Below are positions 1-10,820 of a DNA stretch of 64,000 nucleotides, piece by piece. How positions within the stretch are numbered: the stretch's first letter is position 1; every line of letters begins with the position of its first letter. Under the pieces are notes generated by a model that saw only the letters and a program-made list of their open reading frames with translations, was not told the origin of the DNA and did not search any database. Position numbers and translations under genes: made by a program. Source of the stretch: Centropus unirufus (lineage: Eukaryota; Chordata; Aves; Cuculiformes; Centropidae); NCBI GenBank assembly GCA_013397695.1, contig VYZI01000040.1, forward strand, positions 1,355,968-1,419,967, written 5' to 3'.

Positions 1-209
1 CCTGTGAAGAGACAGGGCCCAATCAATAGGCCTGAAACTGAAAAATATTTTGATCCAAAAGCAAAATGATTTCTCACTGAAACTGAAATGAAAAAACACT
101 GGTACACAGAAGACATCTTGAAACCTCATAATATAAGAAAAAAATAAAGTTGCCAAACTCTACTCAGCTTCTGGCTTCAGCTTCTATATTATGGCTTTTT
201 ATCACTCAC

Positions 210-279
210 CTCTAACCTTACTTCTGAGCCAGCCATATGAAGTGAAATAGCCCCACATTTTCACCTTGTCTTCTTTCTT
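210..279 (-). other. Candidate exon (70 bp), weak
   Basis: On the minus strand an acceptor (ATACTACACAG) is followed by 70 bases that stay open in one frame (reading KKEDKVKMWGYF..., 23 codons plus one base) and end at GAG|GTGAGTGA, a strong donor. The polypyrimidine tract is poor because it is interrupted by GA. I do not recognise the peptide. Chance is a serious alternative, since 23 open codons are common. Confidence 0.15.
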
Positions 280-1514
280 CTGTGTAGTATATCAAGATAA
301 ATCAAGTAAATCAAGATACATAAAGCTCAAGGTAGTTACAAGCCAGTTGTCACAGCAAATTAACAGTATTAGTTTGGGAACTAATTTTCTCAGCAAATAG
401 CACAGGAAACAACTATATGAAGAGTTAGTAGCACACAGTGATTACTGAAATATTAGTGTAATCTCTCTGAATCAGCAGCTGTGACCACGCACAAATGCTG
501 AAACGTAGTGATAAGACTACCATGAAGGATTTCTTATTTTTCAGCCTTGGGGTTTCAAATGGCTTTATTCACAACAGGCCATAAATACATCTATTGCCCA
601 CTGCCACTGGTTCCTAGTCAAAATGTTTTGTCTTGTGCAATTCACATTTTAGGAAGAGTCAGGCAAGACAGGAAAATCTGCTGCATTCACAAGCCATTTG
701 CTTGCAGCATAGATTTTGGCAGGCATTAACAGGATTGCACCCCAGACACCTGGGGCAATACTTGTATTATGCAAGTGTCAAGGGTGACCAACAGATACTC
801 AGTCACAAAACCTCTTCCGGAGGTACCCACTGTAAGAAGGAGCTATCCTGCCTCTATTGCAGAAATTAATTTGCCTTGGTATACAAAAAAGGTTTTAATA
901 CAGCTAATCTCTGTTGCTCTTAGAGTCTTTTAATAGACTTTCGTATGCATAAGAAATATTTTCTGAGAAAAGCAAACACATTAGTATTGTAGGAAAAAAT
1001 ACCATTCAGCCAATATTACATCTTAGTTCAGAATCTGTGGGACAATGTTGAAAAACAGAAGTAAACTTATTTCATGTGGATGAAACAGTGACGATAACAT
1101 TAGCTATTGCCAAAAAAAAAAAAAAAGAAAAGAAAAGAAATGAAGAAAAGGTGGCAAAATCCTTTTTGTCTTTCCCAATTGATTCAATTATTGGTCAAAA
1201 TCTCCTTTTCTCTTTAGTGATTTCTAAAAATGATGGGTTTATTTTTAATTTCTATTGCATCACAGTAAATAACAAATATAAGTTTGAAATTTACTGTTTT
1301 CCATTGTGCAGTCATACCAAGAAATCTGTTTTCCTAACATTTCAAAGTGCGTTGACAAGGCAGAATCAAGTGTTATACTCAACTCAAGAAAGTATTCAAG
1401 GTGATAATGAACATTTTTGCCCGATTCTTATCGTAAAGATGCCATGGTACTTTCGCCCTCACATATAGCCTACAACATGGAAAGGATGAATTTAGAAAGT
1501 GAACATGTCGAAAA
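280..1514. other. AT-rich non-coding DNA with simple sequence
   Basis: No gene is recognised. Three imperfect ATCAAG(A)TAA units lie at 291-319. A poly(A) run at 1112-1126 continues as GAAAA units to about 1150. A 130-codon plus frame across the poly(A) gives a lysine run and then unremarkable sequence; I regard it as chance. Confidence 0.6.
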
Positions 1515-1529
1515 CCACTAGATGGCACT
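1515..1529 (+). promoter_or_regulatory. CTCF consensus site
   Basis: CCACTAGATGGCACT matches every position of the degenerate CTCF core CCASYAGRKGGCRSY, in the plus orientation. A 15-base match of this degeneracy is rare by chance in 64 kb, but occupancy is not shown by sequence. An inverted repeat starts 36 bases downstream. Confidence 0.55.
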
Positions 1530-1564
1530 AAAATCCTGTCCATAGAGTCAGTGTGCTCATGATG

Positions 1565-1598
1565 TCGGTATGAAGTAGTCTTCTAGAAGTCATACCGA
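1565..1598. repeat. Inverted repeat, 9-bp perfect arms
   Basis: TCGGTATGA (1565-1573) and its reverse complement TCATACCGA (1590-1598) flank a 16-base spacer that itself contains the palindrome CTTCTAGAAG. The pairing can extend outward by a wobble and a T-A pair. The fold is short for a microRNA precursor, so I leave it as a hairpin of unknown role. Confidence 0.6.
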
Positions 1599-1599
1599 T

Positions 1600-3400
1600 A
1601 CTCTCACTTACTTTTTGCTGCCTTTTAGTCTTGCCTGATTCAAATTAACGAACTTCAGCAGTTTTTCACTTAATCAAACGTCAACTTTGTCACAAGATTT
1701 TGGTATGGATTATTATGTAAATAAAGTAGTATACGATACGCACAAGGCTAAAGCCCCAATCTACATATAAACTAGGTGTAACCTGACTATAAATAGAAGG
1801 CTCTTGGAAATAGCAACTTCTTCCACGCTGGTTAATAAGGAAGAAATTGTTTCTGACTTAATGTAACTATCACTCTCTCAAAGTCCCTATTTGCTGATCC
1901 TTCTAATACAGCTAGGTAAGATCAGTCTTCAAGGACAACTCTGGTTCTGCCTCTCACAGAAATGTTCAATGATTTTGGAGGATGATTTGGAAGGAAAAAT
2001 TCATACAACAATAAAGAACAATTGATTAGTTTCTTTTATGGTCAAGAGATGAACTGCTGGGAAGACAACCTCAGCAAGCGTTTCATGCCAAGTGTGCGGG
2101 AATGTTCCCATTGTGGATCACAAAGTGAAGGTGACAGTTCCTTTCCTACAACCCAGCAGAAGTACCAAGAATGGAAGGAGCTTCACATAAATTAGACAAA
2201 ATGTCTTCACAAGGTGAAACAGGTTTACTGCACTGACTATGTCATGATCTGGTATTTCTAAATACACTCTCACAAACAAGAAGAGAAACAAGTAGTCCAC
2301 TGTAGCTGTAGCTGATTTTAACATCAGGGAAAGCAGCTATGGGAGATTCAAACGCATAGTATTAGGCTTATTTTTTTCCACCAGAATTAGTATGAACTCA
2401 TTTTTTCCCAATGTTTACATGCTGCTGTTCTTCTGAATTAAAAACCAATTCACATCATAAATATGAAGTCTACCTATCAAAAGAATCCAATGAGAATGCT
2501 GACTCATGCACTGGGAATTAAGATGTATTTTACTGAACATATAAAATTACAACATAATGACAATTCCAGCTTATTATTCTCCAATAGAAAAAAAGGCAAA
2601 TTAACCGTGTCCCAAACTGGTTGATTTTATATATATTTCCCCCCATCTCTACCCCAGGAGTCATGGATGAGTATTCAATTAGTCCAGTTCACTGAAAGAA
2701 AGTCCCCTCTGATTTTTACTCCTGGGAGTTTTTTTGGAGAAATTCAGAGGAACAACTACCTGCCTGTTAAAGCACTCAGCCAAATGGCCAATGTTTAGCA
2801 GCTTCTTGTAAAGGAGTTACAATCAGCAGCTTCAAATCTCATAAGCATTTCATGGATTAACCGCAGAATTCAACATTAAGTGAAGTTGAAAATCCATTTT
2901 TTATTTACCTTGACCTTTGTTTGGATGGGAGTACAACATACATTTAGCTGTACAAAGATTTTAACCTACTTCCAAAGTAGCTTTTTAAAAAGATTTGTAT
3001 TGCTGTTTTGAGATTCTTGGGTGGAGGGGACATATAGGGTATCCCTGTAATTTTTCCTGTCCCTTAATCTAATAATGAAACACTTGAGCACACTCAGTCA
3101 ATATTGTCTTGAGACGTCTGGGGACTCACAGGCAGCTGCTTATTGGCTGGATCAATATCAAAGGCAAATATGTAGCAAGGCAGACTTTGGAAGGCTGGAG
3201 GAGGCTATAATATAGAAAGAAACAAACCTAGAGAAATGAGCTGGCAGGAGAGCGGAGCTTTCTTTCACTTAATCATGTTGAATCATTTAAGCACTTTTTT
3301 TCCTAACTCGGCAAACTTGAGTTTTTGGCCTATCAACAAGATAGTGTAGATAAATTAAATAGAAATTACCATGCATACTAAATGTCAATTAGGGTTTGTT
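1600..3400. other. Non-coding DNA, nothing recognised
   Basis: AT-rich sequence without recognisable exons, RNA genes or transposon remnants. Around 3130-3210 the sequence is slightly less AT-rich and holds a reverse CCAAT (ATTGG) and ATCAAAG (TCF/LEF-like) motif, too little to call an element. Confidence 0.6.
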
Positions 3401-3519
3401 TGCTGCATTGCATTTCTTTCAAATTAATTTACTATTGCTATATTGGTGAACAGTTAAACCATTTGCTATGGTTGAATGTGCACATTAATATAATCTAAAG
3501 AACATAATGATTACCCATT

Positions 3520-3860
3520 TTATTACTTCTTTATTGTAATGCTGAATTAATTTATGCCATTTATAGTTGATTATTATGCTTATTAACATCAGTAATTTCT
3601 CTTTAACAATCAGTTGAGATCTAACACAAACTGCCTTGTTAGAGCTAAATTAAATGCTGGAGACACTCTACTCACTCTGTTACCCTATCCAGTTTAACTG
3701 TAGTTTTATTCCTTTTACCTGGTAACAACAGAAGCTGGATTAACTGCAGCAATTATATGCCTCATTAGCAATAAACAATACTAGCTACCTGCTGGTGGTT
3801 ATTGTGCCACAGGTGCACATAGCCATCACAGCTATCTCAGTAGACAGGGGAATAGAGCAA
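3520..3860. promoter_or_regulatory. Candidate conserved non-coding element (homeodomain/SOX/E-box motifs)
   Basis: The stretch packs many developmental motif cores: TTAAT and ATTA homeodomain cores, AACAAT and ATTGT SOX cores, and paired E-boxes ACCTG/CAGGTG (ACCTGCTGG followed by CACAGGTGCAC). It has no frame of useful length and no repeat signature. This texture is typical of vertebrate conserved non-coding elements near developmental genes. Conservation itself cannot be seen from one sequence, so this is inference. Confidence 0.3.
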
Positions 3861-4484
3861 AACCTTCTCTCTCTAGGGTGGTTAATCTCTAGTAAATAGA
3901 AGGTGTTTCAGCCTGCCAATAATGAGGTATGAGAGACAATGTTGACATGCTCTATAAACCTGCAGAATAAAAAAAATATATGGCTGCTTCCTCTTTATGA
4001 CTAACTTAAAAACAGGATATGTAATTTAAATAATCTCTACATAAGCAAATTCTAATGCCCTCTGCTAATGTAAAAGATGTAGAAATTATATTTTCAATGT
4101 TGTGAATTTTGTCTCTACTAAATAGCTTCATTTGAATAAATATTGCTTCTTCCACATACATCATCTCAATTTAACCTCTGATTAAATGCAATTTCTAACT
4201 AGAAAAAATCGAAGTGGTATCACAGTTTTAAAAATATGCTGGAGCTTGCAAACGTTTTCTACCTTTCAAGAAAATATTCACGTGTCTGTTCCCTGTTCTA
4301 AATCCTTTTTTCCTTAATTATCCTCATGGAATTCTTATCTCTTATTATTGAGACTATCAATAGGTAGAGACAATATGCATGATGGATTTTGTTCTAAGAG
4401 TCTTTACTGAAGGTGCTGTGATTGGAGGCATTGGAGAAACACCAGAAGAGTGAAGACTCAGGTAATCTCAAGGTTTCCTCATAC

Positions 4485-4550
4485 CTTGTTAAAGCCAAAT
4501 CAGGAACTTCCAGCTTGTCCAGGACTCTGAAGTAAACAGCTCCCTTGCAA
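4485..4550 (-). other. Candidate coding exon (66 bp)
   Basis: On the minus strand the acceptor CCAGACCTTTTCTCCAG precedes 66 bases ending ACAAG|GTATGAG, a good donor. One frame is open through the exon and reads CKGAVYFRVLDKLEVPDL..., a balanced composition that looks more protein-like than most frames here. The exon length is a multiple of three (one base, 21 codons, two bases), so skipping it would keep frame. The frame runs beyond both splice sites (4394-4600), so a decayed coding fragment is also possible. I do not recognise the protein, and no partner exon can be tied to it. Confidence 0.25.
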
Positions 4551-4644
4551 CTGGAGAAAAGGTCTGGTCTCTGCAGAATGTTACTGGAGTGTTTGTTCAT
4601 AGAGCCTGAATGAATGGGGTTTCATTAAGGTATATATGTGGTTG

Positions 4645-4667
4645 AAACTTCACATGATGTGAAGTTT
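4645..4667. repeat. Near-perfect palindrome, 11-bp arms
   Basis: AAACTTCACAT, a single G, then ATGTGAAGTTT: an inverted repeat of 11 bp per arm with a one-base centre. This can bind a dimeric factor or extrude as a cruciform. No known factor site is assigned. Confidence 0.7.
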
Positions 4668-7090
4668 ACATCACTAATGTATGATAAGGTTTTTGAGCAG
4701 TCTCACATTCACTTTCATATTCCATTTCAATTCACATTCATATCCCAGATCTAATAGTCCACTTTATTTGTATCTGCACCATCTGTATCTGTATCTGTAT
4801 TTTGCTATGCGCCAGTTAAATAGGAAAAGCTGCAGATCTTTATGGCACAGAACAAACACTTGTGTAATATACTAGAGTCAAGAGTAGTTTCTTTAGTGTT
4901 TTCTTTAGTTTCTTCCCAATCTCCCTGTCTAGGATCACACACCCAGAGCACGCCTCTAGTGTGGCTGGAAAATTAATCAGATACTCCTTTCCACTTCAGC
5001 CTAAAATCCAATAACTCCATGCACCAGTGTATTCCCAGAAGGATAAGAGAATGTGCACAAAAAAAACCAAACAGCTTCTGAAAAGCCAAACCAATTACCA
5101 GCTCCAAATTACAACAGGAGAGAGGCTAGCATCAGCTTACTCTAGTCCCAAATAAAAAACTACTATATGAGCTGCTGTCAAACTCCTATCAGTGGCCAAA
5201 ATATAATCGGGATTGACAATGAGAGCCAAAATTAATTGTGATGCTAGACTGTGTAAAAGAGAATGGAATAAAAGGTCCAAAGAAATCTTAGACTAATTAG
5301 AAGCAAGAATACCAATTGATCCCTGTATTTAGTGTGGAGGCAATTCCAATGCAGGGGAAGAGACCTCCAGAAACCATATCTAACCTTGTAATGGGGAAGA
5401 TGTGATATGATTCATTACTGATTTTAAGAGCAAAGGTGTGCAGGGTGCCTGAGCCACTGGGCAGAAATGCTTCAAAAGCTAGAAACATGGCTTGGTAAGA
5501 CAGTAGAATACAAGTTAAATCCTTAAAAATATAAGTTTGGATTAAAATAACCAGGTCATCAAAAGAAAAAAAATCATATCTATTAAATTTCAGAATCTTA
5601 GTTTGATTCATTCTTTTATCCAGAAATAGGCAATTGGAAAATGAAGGGAGCAACTTAGAAATAAGGGACAATATGTTTATAGAAAATACACTTACACCAC
5701 GTTTTTATGACAGGGTGTGGAGTTGTTTTGATTTAAAGTGATAAAGATGATCAAGAAGGAAAACTCCTGTTTTCTGAATTTTCTTAGCAAAAAATCATGG
5801 AAGGTTTGAGACTTAAAATTTGGATGTACCACTCTGTGCTGCTACAAGCACAGAGGAAGCCTTTCACTCCATATGCTGCTTCCAGACTCAGACCTGTCAA
5901 AGCTGGCAGGTCCACAGGAAGTAGGCTTAATGTGACTCACTGTTGGACCTATCATGCATGCTCAGTAGATCTGCATGTACGTGACAAGCCTGCTGTAGCA
6001 CAGACAAGAGTGGCCTGTGCAAAGCTTTCCCCTTAGTGTGCAATAGAGCTGCTTTGTGTAGACACCATGGTCATTTGTCTGGGATTTTTGAACATCTGGT
6101 AGCCTGGGCTGCTAGCCATCCTGAAACCTAGCAGTCTAAAATCCAGAAAGTTGCCAAGGGTAAAACATTTTTTCTTTTCTTCTCTAAGTAAGAGGTTTTC
6201 TCACAATTCTTTTAAAACACAACACTCATTGCTGGCCTCAACATCTGTTCTCAGCTGGAGCAGAAGGGGCACCGGACTGATACTACTGGGCATTGTATTA
6301 AGGTATGTAATTCCCTTTTGGAGAAAGTATGCTAGCAGCTGTTGCTTGGTAGCCTTTTGACTTATGTGTTTATGTGCATCATATTCACAGACTACTTTAT
6401 CCTCCAGAATTTGTCCAGGATTCAAAATGGGACTTGAACCTCTCCTGGATCCAGTGTGAATAGGTTCTGCAGTGCCCTTCCTCTGACAATATGCCCAGAC
6501 TTCATTTTCAGATGGCTAAATACTATTGAATATCATGTATTTTCCAGTTGTTATGTGAACTCCAGAATTTTCAATTAATTGAACCAGAATTGTTAGATTG
6601 TTGCCACTGTATCTTACCTTACTGGTTGTTTTTTGTTTTGCAATCTATTCCCTTAAAACGCAATGAAAGGATATAGCTTAGTTGGTCAAATAATCACATT
6701 CATACTGATATCAATCCACCAAAAATGGGCTGGCATACTCCTCTTGTGTGTCAGCCTTCTCCTTTCACCTCTTTCTTTTTATTCCTGTTTTCTCAACAAT
6801 GAGCAAAGCCTGGGTACTTAATGCTGTGCACGCCTCATGCTCTCATATGCACATTACAAGCCTTGCTGCAAGCTGCCTGACTGACAGGTTCCTGCAATCT
6901 TTGGAGACGACCAGGGAAAGAATGAGAGGCATGTTCAGAAAGGGATTCATTTAGTGTCTCAGAAATAAAAGCATCCCTTGAAATCTCTTTGGGGTTAGAG
7001 GGCAGGGGGGCAAACTCTGGTTTGTAAACAGCTGAAACTGCATCCTTCCTTTCTCTCTCCTTCCATACAGCACCCTGATATTTCAATGCT
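4668..7090. other. Non-coding DNA, nothing firm
   Basis: Contains a short TATCTG microsatellite at 4781-4802 and several frames of 60-125 codons. The longest (5297-5671, minus) resembles no known family. No exon with a credible splice pair was found. Confidence 0.55.
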
Positions 7091-7099
7091 GAGTGCTTT

Positions 7100-7380
7100 T
7101 TAAATTGCTCTTGGGGTGACTTTATTTACATATACTGTGAAGTAATGAAGGGAAATGGATGTTATGCAAAGCAATTGCCTCTCGTCCCCCTCTCCTGAGT
7201 GCAAGGGCCAAGTGCATTTCCTGCCATCTGTTTAACTCCATCTCCTGATGATCATAATGAACCTGGCAGTGCCGGGCAGATGGAGATAACTGGCGGGCAT
7301 AGCTGTATACTTGTAACAGCAGCCCTGATTTGTTAGACTTGCCAGGCAAGTCCCCAGTGGTCAGATATTTCATAGTGATG
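7100..7380. promoter_or_regulatory. Candidate conserved non-coding element
   Basis: A locally less AT-rich stretch with an octamer-like ATGCAAAG, E-boxes CATCTG and CAGATG, and the palindromic CTTGCCAGGCAAG near 7338-7350. Its 83-codon minus frame has no recognisable family. I infer a regulatory element only from motif density and the break in composition. Confidence 0.25.
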
Positions 7381-10300
7381 AAGGGTTATTAAAAGAGCTC
7401 AGGTGAAGAAAGCTTTTCCCAGCATATGGGCCAGAGCTGAAGGCTCAGATTTACCACTGTGCCAGAACAGCAGCAGAGCTCAACACTGCTATTAGCTGAA
7501 TTGGGGCCAGGCTCACTGACCTTGTATGGTGGCAATTCTCACTCCATCCCACAGTGACCTGGGCTTCGTTAGCTGTACCACCATCTGCCACAGATCGTAT
7601 TTATCTCAACTTAAGACCTCACTAAGGAACAAGAGGACAAATGTGATTAGGGTTTGTTTTGGTTTTTTTTTTTGTGCTGGCTACAAGGCCATTTATCTGC
7701 TAAAAGGCATCTATATAAAGGCAACTATATTGGTGAAAAGGCTTTTATTAGAAAATAAACAGATAACTAAATAAAATGTGAATGTTGTGAGAACACTGCA
7801 GGGAGTTGCTGGTTTGTTTACCATTCTACAGCATTCATGCATTTTATTTTCTCATACCCCCTCCAACTTGGTGTGAAGTTAGAGATGAGAAACTGAAAGA
7901 AATAAATATTTAGTGTGATTGAAGTTGGTCCATTAATAAAACAATTAAAAGCAGAGAGAAAGGATTAGAGAAATGTGAACCTTAATCTATTACATGGGCC
8001 TTAAGGGAACAATTATTTTTCCATTACAGGATTTCTTTTCCTTTTTAAAAATGTTTCAGTTATATTACATCTGAGGCCAATTTTTTACTGTCTCATCAAA
8101 TCTGGGGTAGAGCACTGTTCAAATAAAAAAGAAGACAGAAAGCTCTTACAGAAATATTTAGTTTCCTAGAAATTTCTAACTAATCTCTTAACTTCCATCC
8201 AACTGACCATTTTAAAATATTTTGTACAAGATGTACTTATTGTCTAGAAGTGAAGGCCAAGTGCAGATCAAGGTGCTTTTAGATTTTCATGGTTTTAATT
8301 CTGTGTTTCACCATGCAAACTATATAGCTGCACATTTACTCATTCTGCCAACACATTTCATTTCTCCTTCCCGACACTCTACCATGGCCTCTTTGCACAC
8401 AGATGCTCCTTGCTGTTCTTTATTTATCAGTTTTTGATGTATCCTTGAAACAGGGAAAGCAAAGGGAAAGAAGTTGCAGCATTCACTTAAAAGCTCATTT
8501 GTATTTCAAGGAATGCATTCTTTGGAAAATATGAATAAGTCCATCAGCCATGCAGCCATAGCCATTCTAACTTAGTATCCAGCAAACGTGGTAAGCTGTA
8601 TCAGTAGTGATCTTTTGGGTATTTTCAACAGCAAGTAACTCTGAATCCATATGATAATACATGAGCATGAAAGAATCCTTTTATATGATGGTGGAGGGTC
8701 AGAACTCATCATAGTCTACCATGAATTATTGCCCAAGACAGAGATTTTTCTCCCTTCTTTTTATCTTAGGTTATCATATTGTTTCCTGCAGTGATATGTT
8801 GCATGCGTAATGACAACGTACTTCAACCAGGCAGAACTTGGTTAATTCTTTTTTTTAGAAAGGATAAGTTAATCTTGGGCAGAATATAACAGTAGATGTT
8901 TAATTGTGAGTAGCACTGCAAAAAGTACCCACCCAAGTAGGAAGTATGATTTAGTTACTTATTTATAGAAGGCAAGTCTTCCTATTATTCAGTTGTTCTA
9001 AGACACTGAAGAAAATGTTAATCCTGAAGGTTAACCTTCATCTGATTTGAAATGTTGGAGAATAATACAATTGAAATACAGGTGTCACTGGCTGTGATCC
9101 TGCTGACAGCTTATACTTTATGAAGTACTTGAGAGATACAGTGGCTTACGTAACAGAAGTGTCCATAATTCCTAGTAAATTTAAATCACCTTCCCTTAAT
9201 TCCCACCACCCATCTACTTCAACCTGCACACAAATTTTCAGCTGCCAGCTTATATTAATATCATATCTTGGCAAATTACTTATCCTTTTGGGGAAATGCA
9301 ACATCACAGCAAATTCATACCCATTTCCATAATCAGTGAAAGTTGACTTTCCATTTGTCAGAAAAGTAAGCCAACTGAAATCCAGTGTTACTACTCAGGT
9401 ATTCCTATCATTTTGGACATTTAAAGCAACTTTTAACCCAAGAATAAAATCTTAAATGTACAACATTGATTTCTTTGTTTTTTGGGGCTTGGGGAGAAAA
9501 TAAAAAAAAACAATGAACAAAACAACACAAACTCCCAAACAAAAGAAACACCCAGCCCTACTCTTCAGAATTTATATTTTGGGTGCCAGAAATCATTGCT
9601 ATACCTAACGTGATATTTTCAACGTTGCCCTTTATGGTCTCTGAATATAAAGTTGAGACACTCATTTTTTTGACACTCCCAGCTGCTAAATCTAGGCTGC
9701 TGAGCAAGTAAAGCTTTTTTGTTAGTTTCCTCCTTGTCAACATGAGTCTTCATGGTTCAAAGTGACTAAGTAACAGTCTTCTTGTTATGAGGTTATCACA
9801 GAAATCAGCCCCATTGCGCCCTTGCACCAAATGTGCCAATCTAGCACGGTTCCACCAGTTTTCAATGGAGGCAGGAGGTTTTCAAGCTACTCTATAGATT
9901 GAAAAACAAAACATTCTGATCAACATTATGATTTCTTTAATCTTTCTGTCAATGATTGCTAAAGCTGTAGAATATTTTTAGTTTCTTATCCCATGCAAAA
10001 TAACACATCAAATGGAAGGTGAAGGCTGAATGAAATGGAAGGCTCTTAGTACTAATGCTTTTAATTAATTAATTTTCCCTCTTAAAATTGAATCTCCGTG
10101 GATTTTGTTTGCACTAAGAATATTACATATCTTTTAATAATCACAGGTTGCAACGGTGAATAAAGAAAAGCCTTCATAGCAGAAAATCTTCATCTTTCAA
10201 AAAAAAAGTTAAAAAAAGAAAAGGAAACACATGAGTTTGGCATTCAGACCACTGCAGAATCATATGACTGAGCGCCTTCAAGTTACACAAATTTTTCCAC

Positions 10301-10799
10301 TATATTACTTCACAAGTCAGTCAGAGGACACTGCTGTATTAGACTGTCGGGTGTTATTCCAAGGTCAGGAATCTTTCTATGGCAAATATATAGCTAAGTG
10401 TTACAGTAACAAGCACAGCAAAAATAACACAGACAGTTTGGATAAATATGAAAAATGACTCTCACATTCATAAAGAAACAAAAAGTTTGTAGAAAATCCT
10501 GGCCATTGCTGAAAGTTTTGCCAGATGTGAAAGATTTGTGAATGTGGAGTAACTATCATGTATTATTTTACATATAATATTCAATGAATGTCGCTTAAGA
10601 GATACTGATTTTACCACTAATATTGGCTACAAATAGTTTTATTTAATTTCTTACTTTTTATTACTTTACCACCTAAAACAGTGGCATGTGGGGAAGGACC
10701 GATATCTGAGCAACAAGTTAGCTCTTCATCACTAATGAATGAGATTAACAGTAGTTAGATGCAAATTGTTGTACCCAGTCCTGCAACATATTTAGTCTC
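7381..10799. other. AT-rich non-coding DNA
   Basis: Nothing recognised apart from homopolymer tracts (poly-T at 7663-7673; A-rich 9500-9550 and 10200-10225) and a TTAATTAATTAAT homeodomain-type cluster near 10061-10075. Confidence 0.6.
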
Positions 10800-10805
10800 A
10801 CTTAC

Positions 10806-10820
10806 TTGTTTCTCTCATAG
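10806..10820 (-). other. Candidate 15-nt microexon
   Basis: On the minus strand a good acceptor (TATTCCTTTTGACATTTCC then CACAG) is followed by the 15 bases CTATGAGAGAAACAA and then the consensus donor GTAAGTGAG. Both splice signals are strong and the length is a multiple of three. One frame gives Y-E-R-N inside the exon. Microexons of 3-27 nt are known in neuronal genes, but a short AG...GT pair can arise by chance, and no flanking exon is identified. Confidence 0.18.

Noticed and set aside
1076..1468. 130-codon plus frame, one of the longest in the window
   Set aside because: It starts at a non-ATG codon, runs through a poly(A) tract that encodes lysines, and the rest has no recognisable family or splice context.
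5297..5671. 124-codon minus frame
   Set aside because: No family resemblance, AT-driven hydrophobic composition and no credible splice sites; such a length is expected by chance in 64 kb.
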